Assembly: GCA_938045435.1 (NCBI GenBank)
Contig: CALIBA010000120.1
Span: 1 to 6,382 of the forward strand
From: an uncultured Selenomonas sp.
Lineage (GTDB): Bacteria > Bacillota > Negativicutes > Selenomonadales > Selenomonadaceae
DNA length: 6,382 bases
Direction of reading: 5' to 3'
Every line of letters begins with the position of its first letter. The stretch's first letter is position 1. Made by a program: the position numbers and the translations under genes. Positions 1 through 6,144 of this stretch are shown here, piece after piece. The notes beneath the pieces are model-generated. The model did not search any database, was not told the DNA's origin, and saw nothing but the letters and a program-made list of their open reading frames with translations.

Positions 1-1121
1 CAACGCCTGCCGTTGCTTATCTGGCATGTAAACATAAAACGCACGCAGGAATCGTTATTTCGGCGTCGCATAATCCTTTTGCTGATAACGGCATCAAATT
101 CTTTGGCGGCGATGGGTACAAGCTGCCCGATGTGGTGGAGGATGAGCTTGAAAAGCTCGTGCATGGGCTTTTGGCGCACGACGAGGCAGCACGTCCGATA
201 GGGCGGCAGATCGGGATTGTGGAGTATCGGGATGATCTCCTCAACCAGTATGTCGACTATGTTGAGAGCACCTGTCAGGAGCGTCTGGATGGCATGCGGA
301 TTGTCCTGGACTGTGCAAATGGGGCGGCCTATGAGGCAATGCCGCGGGTGCTGCGTCGCCTGGGTGCTGATCTAAAGGTTATCCATGCGCTGCCCAATGG
401 CGTCAATATCAACGATAACTGTGGTTCGACCCATATGGAGTCTCTGCGCCGAACGGTACTTGAGACGGGGGCAGATATTGGGATTGCACATGATGGAGAT
501 GCCGACCGCTGTCTTTGTCTGGATGAGCGTGGGGAAGTGATCGACGGCGATCATATTCTCATCGCATGTGCGGCTGAGGCCTTGCATGCGGGCAGGTTGC
601 CTCAGAATACCGTGGTGACAACAGTTATGGCAAATATAGGTTTTCATAAAGCGATCGCAGCGCTGGGCGGACGCGTTGAAATAACGCAGGTAGGGGATCG
701 ATATGTCCTTGAAGCAATGCGGCGCAGCGGGTATACCATGGGCGGCGAGCAGTCAGGACATATTATTTTTTCGAACTATGCCACGACGGGAGATGGACTT
801 ATCACGGCGCTGCAGGTGCTTGCGGTACTTCGGCGCAGTGGACAAAAGGCCTCGGAGCTCAATGCAATGATGACGACTTATCCACAGCTTCTCGTCAATG
901 TACGTGTGCGTTCGAAGGAGGGGTGGGCAGAGAATCCCGCCATCTGTGCTGCCATAGCAGAAGGGGAGCATAGACTTGGTGCCGATGGTCGTGTGCTTGT
1001 GCGCCCATCAGGAACGGAGCCTTTGATCCGTGTGATGGCTGAGGGGGCAGATCACCGTCAGCTTGAAGAGGTATGCGGCGCCATTGTTTCTGTTGTAAAG
1101 CGTGAGCAGGGCGAGGCGTAG
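1..1121 (+). CDS. glmM: Phosphoglucosamine mutase GlmM, 5'-truncated by the window edge
   Basis: GlmM interconverts glucosamine-6-phosphate and glucosamine-1-phosphate in the cytoplasm, feeding UDP-GlcNAc for peptidoglycan and lipopolysaccharide. The reading frame is open from base 3, giving 372 visible residues; the family is about 450 long, so roughly 78 N-terminal residues lie to the left. The ATG at 132 is internal: the frame upstream of it encodes the active-site loop SASHNP, whose second serine (codon 66-68) is the phosphorylated catalytic residue. In order follow the metal-binding loop DGDADR (492-509), the sugar-binding loop GEQSGH (744-761) and the C-terminal phosphate-binding loop RPSGTEP (1002-1022). 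All four signatures of the alpha-D-phosphohexomutase fold are intact. The SASHNP and GEQSGH context favours GlmM over phosphomannomutase. glmS does not follow directly; a transporter gene begins 4 bases after the stop. The gene looks functional. Confidence 0.95.
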   Translation, partial: TPAVAYLACKHKTHAGIVISASHNPFADNGIKFFGGDGYKLPDVVEDELEKLVHGLLAHDEAARPIGRQIGIVEYRDDLLNQYVDYVESTCQERLDGMRIVLDCANGAAYEAMPRVLRRLGADLKVIHALPNGVNINDNCGSTHMESLRRTVLETGADIGIAHDGDADRCLCLDERGEVIDGDHILIACAAEALHAGRLPQNTVVTTVMANIGFHKAIAALGGRVEITQVGDRYVLEAMRRSGYTMGGEQSGHIIFSNYATTGDGLITALQVLAVLRRSGQKASELNAMMTTYPQLLVNVRVRSKEGWAENPAICAAIAEGEHRLGADGRVLVRPSGTEPLIRVMAEGADHRQLEEVCGAIVSVVKREQGEA

Positions 1122-1125
1122 GAAC

Positions 1126-2028
1126 GTGTCACATTTCTCGGCGGTACTATTTGTGCTCCTCGCAGGAACATCATGGGCGGCGAGCGGCATAGCAGCACAG
1201 CATTTTTACACACAGTCTACACATATCCCGATTGAACTGACGCAGGTGCGCCTTTTTCTGTCGAGCGTGTTGTTTTTTCTGCTCTCATGGTGGAGCGGAG
1301 GTTTTATGCGGGGGGTGCGCCTATTGCGGCGCAGTCCACGTCTGCTCATACAGTTTGCGATCTTTGGCATTGGCGGGATCATGTTCGTGCAGTATTCCTA
1401 TTTTGAAGGAATCGCGGCAGGAGATGCGGCGGCAACGACTGTGATTACCTATACAAGTCCGGCAATGCTCATCCTTTATCTCGCGCTGCGCCATCGTCGT
1501 CTGCCTACTGTGCCGGAGACGGGGATGGTGCTTGTCGCTGTGGCGGGGGTGTTTCTCCTCGTGACCGGTGGAGATATAGACAAACTTTCTGTGCCGATGG
1601 CGTGTATTGTATGGAGCCTTATTTCGGGTGCAGCCTTTGTCTTTGCAATGCTCTATCCCGTGCATCTGCTGCGCATCTTCGACCGATTTTTCCTGCTCGC
1701 TGCCTGTATGCTGATCGGTGGATTTGCTCTGTTGCCCATGACGCAGGCAATTGCTGAGGTGGGATCATTCTTTACAGCAGATACATGGATTGACCTTGTC
1801 GTCATCGTTTTTTTCGGGACGGTAATTGCTTTTTTTGCATTTAATGTCGGGCTGCGTTGGCTCAGTCCTGAGGAAACGGCAATTACGGCGACCATTGAGC
1901 CGGCGGCAAGCATACTCTTTGCATGGCTCATCTTTGATGCGCATTTTGTCACAGCGCAGATCATTGGGATCGTGCTTGTCATTGCCGCGATTTTAACACC
2001 GAATGTTCTAAGGAAATGGGGACGTTGA
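1126..2028 (+). CDS. EamA-family (drug/metabolite transporter superfamily) permease
   Basis: This is an inner-membrane permease of about 300 residues with two tandem EamA repeats and roughly ten hydrophobic helices, starting near residues 4-24, 36-56, 73-92 and 101-121 in the first half. Such proteins export or import small metabolites such as amino acids; the substrate cannot be read from the sequence. Typical features are the Trp/Ser-rich first helix (GTSWAASG), the YTSPAML helix ending repeat one, and EPAASILFAWLIF in repeat two. I chose GTG 1126, which puts AGG/GAGG upstream (1113-1122) and the first helix close to the N-terminus. An in-frame GTG at 1102 would add 8 residues and overlap glmM by 20 bases, but has no visible Shine-Dalgarno sequence. 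Close spacing suggests cotranscription with glmM. The family call is firm; the start and substrate are not. Confidence 0.85.
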   Translation: MSHFSAVLFVLLAGTSWAASGIAAQHFYTQSTHIPIELTQVRLFLSSVLFFLLSWWSGGFMRGVRLLRRSPRLLIQFAIFGIGGIMFVQYSYFEGIAAGDAAATTVITYTSPAMLILYLALRHRRLPTVPETGMVLVAVAGVFLLVTGGDIDKLSVPMACIVWSLISGAAFVFAMLYPVHLLRIFDRFFLLAACMLIGGFALLPMTQAIAEVGSFFTADTWIDLVVIVFFGTVIAFFAFNVGLRWLSPEETAITATIEPAASILFAWLIFDAHFVTAQIIGIVLVIAAILTPNVLRKWGR

Positions 2029-2093
2029 TGAAGGTGCCGCCACGTTACCATAGATCTGCATACGATTGTGGCTCGACGGCGCTGATGGCATAA
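2028..2093 (+). CDS. Possible 21-codon translationally coupled ORF (doubtful)
   Basis: An ATG overlaps the stop of the transporter gene (TGATG), with GGGG (2018-2021) six bases upstream, which is the arrangement of a translationally coupled start. The ORF runs 21 codons to TAA and encodes a short peptide starting MKVPPRYHRS with one cysteine. It has no membrane segment, no recognisable family and no clear coding bias. It may be a real small protein, a remnant of a longer gene, or chance. It is listed because of the start context, not because a function is known. Confidence 0.18.
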   Translation: MKVPPRYHRSAYDCGSTALMA

Positions 2094-2098
2094 CACGC

Positions 2099-2116
2099 GA
2101 GAAGGTTCTCCTTTTT
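2099..2116 (+). terminator. Weak hairpin with T-run, possible terminator
   Basis: Bases 2099-2105 (GAGAAGG) can pair with 2110-2116 (CCTTTTT) around a TTCT loop. The seven pairs include two GC pairs and two G-T wobbles. The T-run is largely used up by the stem, so this is poor as an intrinsic terminator. An alternative fold, GAGA with TCTC, is only four pairs. Its place after the glmM-transporter unit is right for a terminator, but the structure alone is not convincing. Confidence 0.2.
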
Positions 2117-2214
2117 GATGCATGCATGTGCAGGAGACTGGATAATATGATGGAATACTTTATTTAGCAGGAGGATGCTGGCTTTGCAGAGATAATGCTG
2201 AAACCATGAGAATC

Positions 2215-2222
2215 GGGGGAGG
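2215..2222 (+). promoter_or_regulatory. Shine-Dalgarno that fixes the phoH start at TTG
   Basis: GGGGGAGG is the strongest ribosome-binding site in this area and ends seven bases before TTG 2230. The in-frame ATG at 2206 lies upstream of it and has no comparable site, so the purine run would then sit inside the coding region (as Gly-Gly-Gly). This argues for TTG initiation. Confidence 0.65.
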
Positions 2223-2229
2223 TTTGTAC

Positions 2230-3201
2230 TTGCAGGAGACGACGGAGCAGATTGCATTCAAAGATCAACAGGAAGCATATGCGGTGCTCGGAGATCGTGA
2301 TACTTTTTTGCAGCGTATGGAGGAGGCGTTTTGCTGCCGCATGGTCAGCCGGGGAGACGCTCTCGTTGTGACGGGGGAAGAGGAGCGCGTTGTTGCCGCC
2401 TGTGCACTTTTATATGAACTGCTGCGCTTTCATCGACAGGGTGCAAAATTGACAATGCATGAGATTGCATACGGAGCGCGGCTCGTGCAGGAGGGGCGTC
2501 TCGATGAACTGCGCGAACTCTTTTCCGAGGTACTGCTTGTAACGGCGAAGGGGAAAGAGATCCGCGCTAAGACCACGGGCCAGCGCGACTATATCGAGAA
2601 GATCCGGAGAAATGCCGTTACCCTTGGTGTGGGGCCTGCGGGCACGGGTAAGACCTATCTCGCCGTTGTGATGGCTGTTGCAGCACTGCGTGCACGTGCG
2701 GTCAGTCGGATTATTCTCACGCGTCCTGCGGTTGAGGCGGGGGAGCATCTTGGCTTTTTGCCCGGAGATCTCACAGAAAAGATCAATCCCTATCTGCGGC
2801 CGCTCTATGATGCCTTGCAGGACATCCTTGGTACAGAAGGCTATCAAAAAATGATGAGCCGTCAGATCATCGAGGTTGCACCTCTTGCCTATATCCGTGG
2901 ACGTACACTGGAGGACGCGTTCATTATTTTGGACGAGGCGCAGAATACGACCGGCGCACAGATGAAGATGTTCCTCACGCGCCTTGGATTTGGCTCGCGT
3001 ATGGTTGTGACGGGGGATCTCGAACAGGTGGATCTCCCGCGCGGAACAGTTTCTGGGCTGAGGCAGGCGTGTCGCATCTTAAAAGGAGTGAAGGGGGTCG
3101 GAATCATCGAGTTAGAGCCTGTTGATATTATCCGCCACGAGGTCGTCACACGCATTGTAGAGGCATATGGAGCATGGGAGAAAAGACGGGAGCGTGCATG
3201 A
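2230..3201 (+). CDS. phoH: PhoH-like (YbeZ-type) P-loop ATPase
   Basis: This cytoplasmic ATPase of the PhoH/YbeZ family (COG1702) has 323 residues from TTG 2230, a normal family length. An N-terminal region of about 110 residues precedes the ATPase core. Walker A is GPAGTGKT (residues 135-142, bases 2632-2655). Walker B with its family extension is IILDEAQN, with DEAQN at 2932-2946, and a sensor-like VVTGDLEQVDLP segment follows. YbeZ-type proteins are known partners of YbeY and are linked to RNA handling and ribosome maturation. That fits here, because ybeY starts inside the last codons of this gene (ATGA overlap at 3198-3201). The start is inferred from the Shine-Dalgarno at 2215-2222; ATG 2206 would add eight residues (MRIGGGLY). 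The name phoH is historical and does not prove phosphate regulation. No promoter is clear upstream. Confidence 0.93.
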   Translation: MQETTEQIAFKDQQEAYAVLGDRDTFLQRMEEAFCCRMVSRGDALVVTGEEERVVAACALLYELLRFHRQGAKLTMHEIAYGARLVQEGRLDELRELFSEVLLVTAKGKEIRAKTTGQRDYIEKIRRNAVTLGVGPAGTGKTYLAVVMAVAALRARAVSRIILTRPAVEAGEHLGFLPGDLTEKINPYLRPLYDALQDILGTEGYQKMMSRQIIEVAPLAYIRGRTLEDAFIILDEAQNTTGAQMKMFLTRLGFGSRMVVTGDLEQVDLPRGTVSGLRQACRILKGVKGVGIIELEPVDIIRHEVVTRIVEAYGAWEKRRERA

Positions 3202-3662
3202 TGGAGATTATCGTTGCTTCATTGCCCGAAGAAATGCCTATTGGGGCAGATGATATAGCGCATGTGCGCCGTGCAGTTCATGTGGTGGGATGTCGACACG
3301 GCGCAGAGGCGGCTGAGGTCAGTGTCACTTTGACAGACGATGAACACATCCATGAACTCAACCGCACGTATCGTGGCATCGACCAAGCGACGGATGTACT
3401 CTCCTTCGCCCTAACGGAGAGCGAGGAGCCGGCGATCTTCGGTGCGCCTTCCGGGGAAGTACTGGGCGATATTATCATCTCGGTTGAACGTGCGCGGGAG
3501 CAGGCTATGGCGTATGGGCACAGCTATCTGCGCGAGCTCTCCTTTCTCACCGTACATGGCATGCTGCATCTTCTTGGCTATGATCATATGGAGGAGGCAG
3601 AGCGCCTTGCGATGGAGGCAGAACAGCGGGAGATTATGGAGGAATTGGGGATCTTTCGATGA
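3198..3662 (+). CDS. ybeY: Endoribonuclease YbeY (rRNA maturation factor)
   Basis: YbeY is a metal-dependent endoribonuclease needed for 16S rRNA 3'-end maturation and for quality control of 70S ribosomes. The protein has 154 residues, typical for the family. The zinc-binding signature H-G-x-L-H-L-x-G-Y-D-H is complete (bases 3555-3587, residues 120-130, three histidines), and the conserved segment with YRGIDQATDVLSFA lies upstream. I chose ATG 3198, which overlaps the phoH stop as ATGA with GGGAG (3188-3192) five bases upstream. ATG 3201, one codon later, is equally possible. ATG 3174 lies deep inside phoH and adds residues unlike the family N-terminus. The gene ends by overlapping era (ATGA at 3659-3662). 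The HD-domain membrane protein gene (yqfF/pgpH) often found between phoH and ybeY in Firmicutes is absent. Confidence 0.95.
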   Translation: MMEIIVASLPEEMPIGADDIAHVRRAVHVVGCRHGAEAAEVSVTLTDDEHIHELNRTYRGIDQATDVLSFALTESEEPAIFGAPSGEVLGDIIISVERAREQAMAYGHSYLRELSFLTVHGMLHLLGYDHMEEAERLAMEAEQREIMEELGIFR

Positions 3663-4555
3663 ACGCACATAAATCCGGATTTGTTACGATGATCGGGCGT
3701 CCGAATGTCGGAAAGTCCACACTCATCAATGCGCTGATTGGACAAAAGATCGCCATTATAAGCGATAAACCGCAGACGACACGCAGCCGTATCCTCTGTA
3801 TCCTGACGGAGGAAGATGCACAGGTCATTTTTCTCGATACGCCTGGAGTTCATAAGCCGCACCATAAACTCGGTGCCTATATGGCACGGGCGACAGAAAG
3901 CGCACTGCACGGTGTGGATGTCATTGTTTTTGTTGTAGATGCGACAGAGAAGATGGGGGCCGGAGAACAGTATATCTTGAAACAATTGGCTGCCGTTCAT
4001 GTACCTGTCCTGCTCGCTGTCAACAAGATCGACCGCATTCCGCGGGCGGCGGTTCTGCCCATTATTGCAAGCTACACGAGCGCTTATGATTTTGCGGGAG
4101 TGGTTCCTATATCCGCGCGTGATAAGCTCAATTTGGAGGGGCTGCTCGAAGAGATCAAAAAACACTTGCCCCATGGACCGCGGTACTATCCAGAGGACAT
4201 GGTTACAGATCAGCCGGAGCGGTGTATCATCGCTGAACTCATTCGTGAAAAGGCACTTGAGCTGACACGGGATGAAATTCCCCATGCCATTGCGGTGGAC
4301 ATTGAGGAAATGACAACCCGCCCGAAGGGCGATGTCTATATCCGTGCTGTTCTCTATGTAGAACGCACATCGCAGAAAAGGATTCTCATCGGTGCTGGTG
4401 GGAGGCTCCTGCGCACCATTGGTGCACGTGCACGCGCTGATGCCGAGATGCTGATGGAGGCAAAGGTTTTTCTCGATCTTTGGGTCAAGACACGTAAGGA
4501 CTGGCGGGAGAGCGCGAACGCACTGCGGGAATTCGGATTTCGTGAAGAGGGCTGA
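3659..4555 (+). CDS. era: GTPase Era, 16S rRNA-binding ribosome assembly factor
   Basis: Era is an essential GTPase that binds the 3' end of 16S rRNA and assists 30S assembly. It has 298 residues, the usual length. GTPase motifs: G1 GRPNVGKS (residues 13-20), G2 in PQTTR (38-42), G3 DTPG (60-63), G4 NKID (122-125) and G5 SA (152-153). The C-terminal KH domain follows the YVERTSQK segment, and its loop reads GAGG (residues 245-248, bases 4391-4402) where Era proteins usually have GKGG. The rest of the domain, ending REFGF, looks normal. The start ATG overlaps the ybeY stop, so translation is probably coupled. GGGG (3647-3650) and GGAGG (3638-3642) lie upstream. The dgkA and cdd genes often found between ybeY and era in Firmicutes are missing. 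The identification is secure. Confidence 0.97.
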   Translation: MNAHKSGFVTMIGRPNVGKSTLINALIGQKIAIISDKPQTTRSRILCILTEEDAQVIFLDTPGVHKPHHKLGAYMARATESALHGVDVIVFVVDATEKMGAGEQYILKQLAAVHVPVLLAVNKIDRIPRAAVLPIIASYTSAYDFAGVVPISARDKLNLEGLLEEIKKHLPHGPRYYPEDMVTDQPERCIIAELIREKALELTRDEIPHAIAVDIEEMTTRPKGDVYIRAVLYVERTSQKRILIGAGGRLLRTIGARARADAEMLMEAKVFLDLWVKTRKDWRESANALREFGFREEG

Positions 4556-4572
4556 AAAGGGCGTGGGCGTGA

Positions 4573-5214
4573 ATGAGAGTTAAACTGAACCAGATCTATC
4601 AGCGCACAGTGCACAATATGTCACGCCGATTTGTCAACGGATTGCTCGTGCTCGTACCTGTCATTATTACAATGCTTGTGATCGAGTGGACGCTGCGCTT
4701 TACAGAGGGGGTACTTGGACAGTATCTGCCGTTTTACTTTCCGGGCATGGGGATCATCACCCTAGTGGCAGTGATCTATGTGGTTGGGTGGGCGTCAACA
4801 AATTGGGCACTCGCCTCGATCATCTCCTTTGGAGAAAATATGATCGGCACCATTCCCGTTGTAAAATTTATCTATACGAGCGTCAAACGTCTTTCCGAAG
4901 CAGTACTCGATTCCAGCAGCAACTTTAGACGTGTTGTACATGTGCCGTTTCAAGGGGCGCGCGCCATTGGATTTGTGATGACAGATCTGCCGCCGCGGTT
5001 TCAAGAAACGATGGGCGGCGGATATGTCTGCGTCTTTATTCCGTGGAGTCTCAATATGACATCAGGAACAACGCTGCTCGTGCGCAGAGAAGATGTAGTG
5101 GATCTTCCTATTTCAAAAGAAGAAGCCCTGCAATATATGCTGACGGCTGGTGCTGTCATGCCGTTTTCGGACACGATAAAAACCTCTGCGAAAAAACGGG
5201 GAACGGAGAGATAA
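4573..5214 (+). CDS. DUF502 family two-helix membrane protein
   Basis: This is a 213-residue membrane protein of the DUF502 family, whose molecular role is not established. Two hydrophobic helices are visible at about residues 20-41 and 58-80. The family hallmark IPVVKFIYTSVKR (94-106) follows, then a soluble C-terminal domain with FVMTDLPPRF (134-143), the TSG segment (163-165) and VRREDVVDLPISKEEAL (170-186). Near TSG, homologues I recall read close to TTPNPTSG; here it is PWSLNMTSG, so the first half of that motif has diverged. The gene begins 17 bases after era with only a weak Shine-Dalgarno (AAGGG at 4557-4561), and ATG 4618 is a less likely alternative start. Its stop abuts the recO start, so it is very probably in the same operon. 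Its function is not assigned; the family placement rests on remembered motifs. Confidence 0.85.
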   Translation: MRVKLNQIYQRTVHNMSRRFVNGLLVLVPVIITMLVIEWTLRFTEGVLGQYLPFYFPGMGIITLVAVIYVVGWASTNWALASIISFGENMIGTIPVVKFIYTSVKRLSEAVLDSSSNFRRVVHVPFQGARAIGFVMTDLPPRFQETMGGGYVCVFIPWSLNMTSGTTLLVRREDVVDLPISKEEALQYMLTAGAVMPFSDTIKTSAKKRGTER

Positions 5215-5946
5215 ATGGCACTTTACGCCGCAGAGGGGCTGATTCTCGGTGTGCGCAACTGGGGAGAGGCAGATAAAATGCTGACGATCTTTACACGGGA
5301 ACGCGGACTTTTGCGCGCAGCGGCATTTGGCTGCCGCAGACCGCGGAGTGCCCTTTCCGGCGCTATGCAAATGTTTGTCCATGCCGATTTACAGCTGGCG
5401 GAAGGCGAACGCCTTGATACCGTAAAGACAGCTGCAGTTCGACAGCATCATCAAAGCCTATCGAAACATTTGTCGGCCATGGCATATGCGACTTTTGTTG
5501 CAGAGATCGCCTGCACATTTCAGGCGGAGGGCGTTCCGGATGAGCACCTCTTTGAGCGCTTGGCGCAGATTCTCACTGCATTTGAAACACGCAACCCCCG
5601 TGTGACGGCACTGGCCGCAGTCCTTCAAATTCTTGCGGCGGCAGGCCTTCAGCAGACATACGCACACTGTCTGCACTGCGGACAAGAAATCATAGGGGAT
5701 GCGTATTTCCACAGGCGTGAAGGAGGAGCGCTCTGCATGTGCTGCCAGGAAGACGGGTGCGATTCCTTTCCAGCAGAACTGCGTGCCTTGCTCCTTGGAT
5801 TACAGGATCTTGCATGGGAGGCTCCTTTGGTGCCGCGCATGAGGGGCAGCGTTCTCATGGCGGCAGAGACACTGGTGCTGGCCCACGTGCAGGAACTTGC
5901 AGGGCATCCCATTCGATCACTCAATTTTTTAACACAGATTGGGTAA
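5215..5946 (+). CDS. recO: DNA repair protein RecO
   Basis: RecO acts with RecR (and RecF) to load RecA onto SSB-coated single-stranded DNA and to anneal strands in recombinational repair. At 243 residues the length is normal. The N-terminal OB fold starts with the typical segment EGLILGVRNWGEADKMLTIF and covers roughly residues 1-80. A helical domain follows with a zinc-binding cysteine cluster: C152-x2-C155 (CLHC) and C174-x2-C177 (CMCC). Two further cysteines lie nearby, at 176 and 182. The start ATG directly follows the DUF502 stop (TAAATG), with GGAGA (5205-5209) five bases upstream inside the preceding gene. Placement after era matches the era-recO order of many Firmicutes. I see no clear terminator after the TAA. 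Confidence 0.94.
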   Translation: MALYAAEGLILGVRNWGEADKMLTIFTRERGLLRAAAFGCRRPRSALSGAMQMFVHADLQLAEGERLDTVKTAAVRQHHQSLSKHLSAMAYATFVAEIACTFQAEGVPDEHLFERLAQILTAFETRNPRVTALAAVLQILAAAGLQQTYAHCLHCGQEIIGDAYFHRREGGALCMCCQEDGCDSFPAELRALLLGLQDLAWEAPLVPRMRGSVLMAAETLVLAHVQELAGHPIRSLNFLTQIG

Positions 5947-6065
5947 GTAGGTAAATATTTTCTGCAAAGTGAAAAAATCATTATGAAAAAAAAGGAAAAG
6001 AGCAGGGGACGGCGAAACTATAACAGGTAGTTAATTGTCTTTACCATATGTGTATCCTTAGGCGT

Positions 6066-6073
6066 GCCGATGA
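6066..6073 (+). promoter_or_regulatory. Candidate sigma-28 (flagellar) -10 element
   Basis: GCCGATGA matches the flagellar sigma-28 (FliA/SigD) -10 consensus GCCGATAA at seven of eight bases and lies 71 bases before the flbD start. The -35 side is poor: at the expected distance (about 6047-6050) the sequence is TATG rather than TAAA. The flagellar identity of the downstream gene makes the match more interesting, but one element alone could be chance. Confidence 0.25.
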
Positions 6074-6099
6074 GTGCAGTTCCAATAAAGCTGCCTCAT
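6070..6099 (+). promoter_or_regulatory. Stem-loop in the flbD leader
   Basis: ATGAG (6070-6074) pairs with CTCAT (6095-6099), and GCAG (6076-6079) pairs with CTGC (6091-6094). This gives nine pairs with one bulged T (6075) and an 11-base loop (6080-6090). It ends about 30 bases before the ribosome-binding site and has no T-run, so it is not a terminator. It could be an mRNA 5' structure or an operator-like dyad. AGGC (6060-6063) could compete by pairing with GCCT (6093-6096). It fits no riboswitch class I recognise. Confidence 0.35.
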
Positions 6100-6128
6100 T
6101 AGTAAAACTTGAGAGAATGAAAGGGAAT

Positions 6129-6138
6129 GGAGGGAAGG
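6129..6138 (+). promoter_or_regulatory. Shine-Dalgarno that fixes the flbD start
   Basis: GGAGGGAAGG lies 6-10 bases before ATG 6145. Starting at the upstream ATG 6127 would place this site inside the coding region and add residues (MEGRPV) not typical of FlbD, so ATG 6145 is preferred. ATG 6151 is a later in-frame alternative. Confidence 0.65.
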
Positions 6139-6144
6139 CCTGTC

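Larger units (their letters stand above)
2029..2229. other. Intergenic gap between the transporter gene and phoH
   Basis: About 200 bases with no supported full gene. It holds the 21-codon ORF above, a weak hairpin followed by T residues, a perfect 10-base palindrome ATGCATGCAT (2118-2127), and several mini-ORFs of 4-10 codons. One mini-ORF starts directly after AGGAGG (ATG 2175, six codons). GATAAT occurs at 2141-2146 and 2191-2196, but neither has a -35 box at a good distance (TTGATG at 2115 is 20 bases before the first), so I assign no promoter. It is the longest gap before recO, so it is the natural boundary between the glmM-transporter unit and the phoH unit. Confidence 0.5.
5947..6144 (+). 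other. AT-rich leader between recO and flbD
   Basis: This roughly 200-base gap is markedly more A-rich at its left end (including a run of eight A at 5986-5993 or thereabouts) than the flanking genes. It holds a sigma-28-like -10 element, a stem-loop and the flbD ribosome-binding site, listed separately. A 15-codon ORF from ATG 5983 (very basic, lysine/arginine-rich) has no Shine-Dalgarno and is not called. TATAAC at 6019-6024 resembles a -10 box but lacks a -35 box. No intrinsic terminator for recO is obvious, so flbD might also be reached by readthrough. Confidence 0.5.

Noticed and set aside
132..1121. Treating ATG 132 as the start of the first gene
   Set aside because: The same frame is open to the window edge and encodes the catalytic SASHNP loop upstream, so the gene is truncated by the window and does not start at 132.
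1102..1128. GTG 1102 as the start of the transporter gene
   Set aside because: It overlaps glmM by 20 bases, lacks a Shine-Dalgarno and adds an arginine-rich tail; GTG 1126 is better placed. It is kept only as an alternative.
2115..2146. TTGATG ... GATAAT as the phoH promoter
   Set aside because: The spacing is 20 bases, outside the normal 16-18, and no better pair was found in the gap.
3584..4285. A 233-codon open frame on the minus strand across era
   Set aside because: It lies entirely antisense to ybeY and era, which have full motif sets. It has no recognisable domain or start context, so it is a shadow frame.
5983..6030. A 15-codon basic ORF in the recO-flbD gap
   Set aside because: No Shine-Dalgarno, a start in an A-run, and low complexity; it is best explained by base composition.
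5947..6144. Cyclic-di-GMP or another known riboswitch upstream of flbD
   Set aside because: A c-di-GMP riboswitch would suit a flagellar gene, but I cannot find the conserved core and receptor elements of the GEMM class, or of fluoride, purine or cobalamin switches. Only a simple stem-loop is present.
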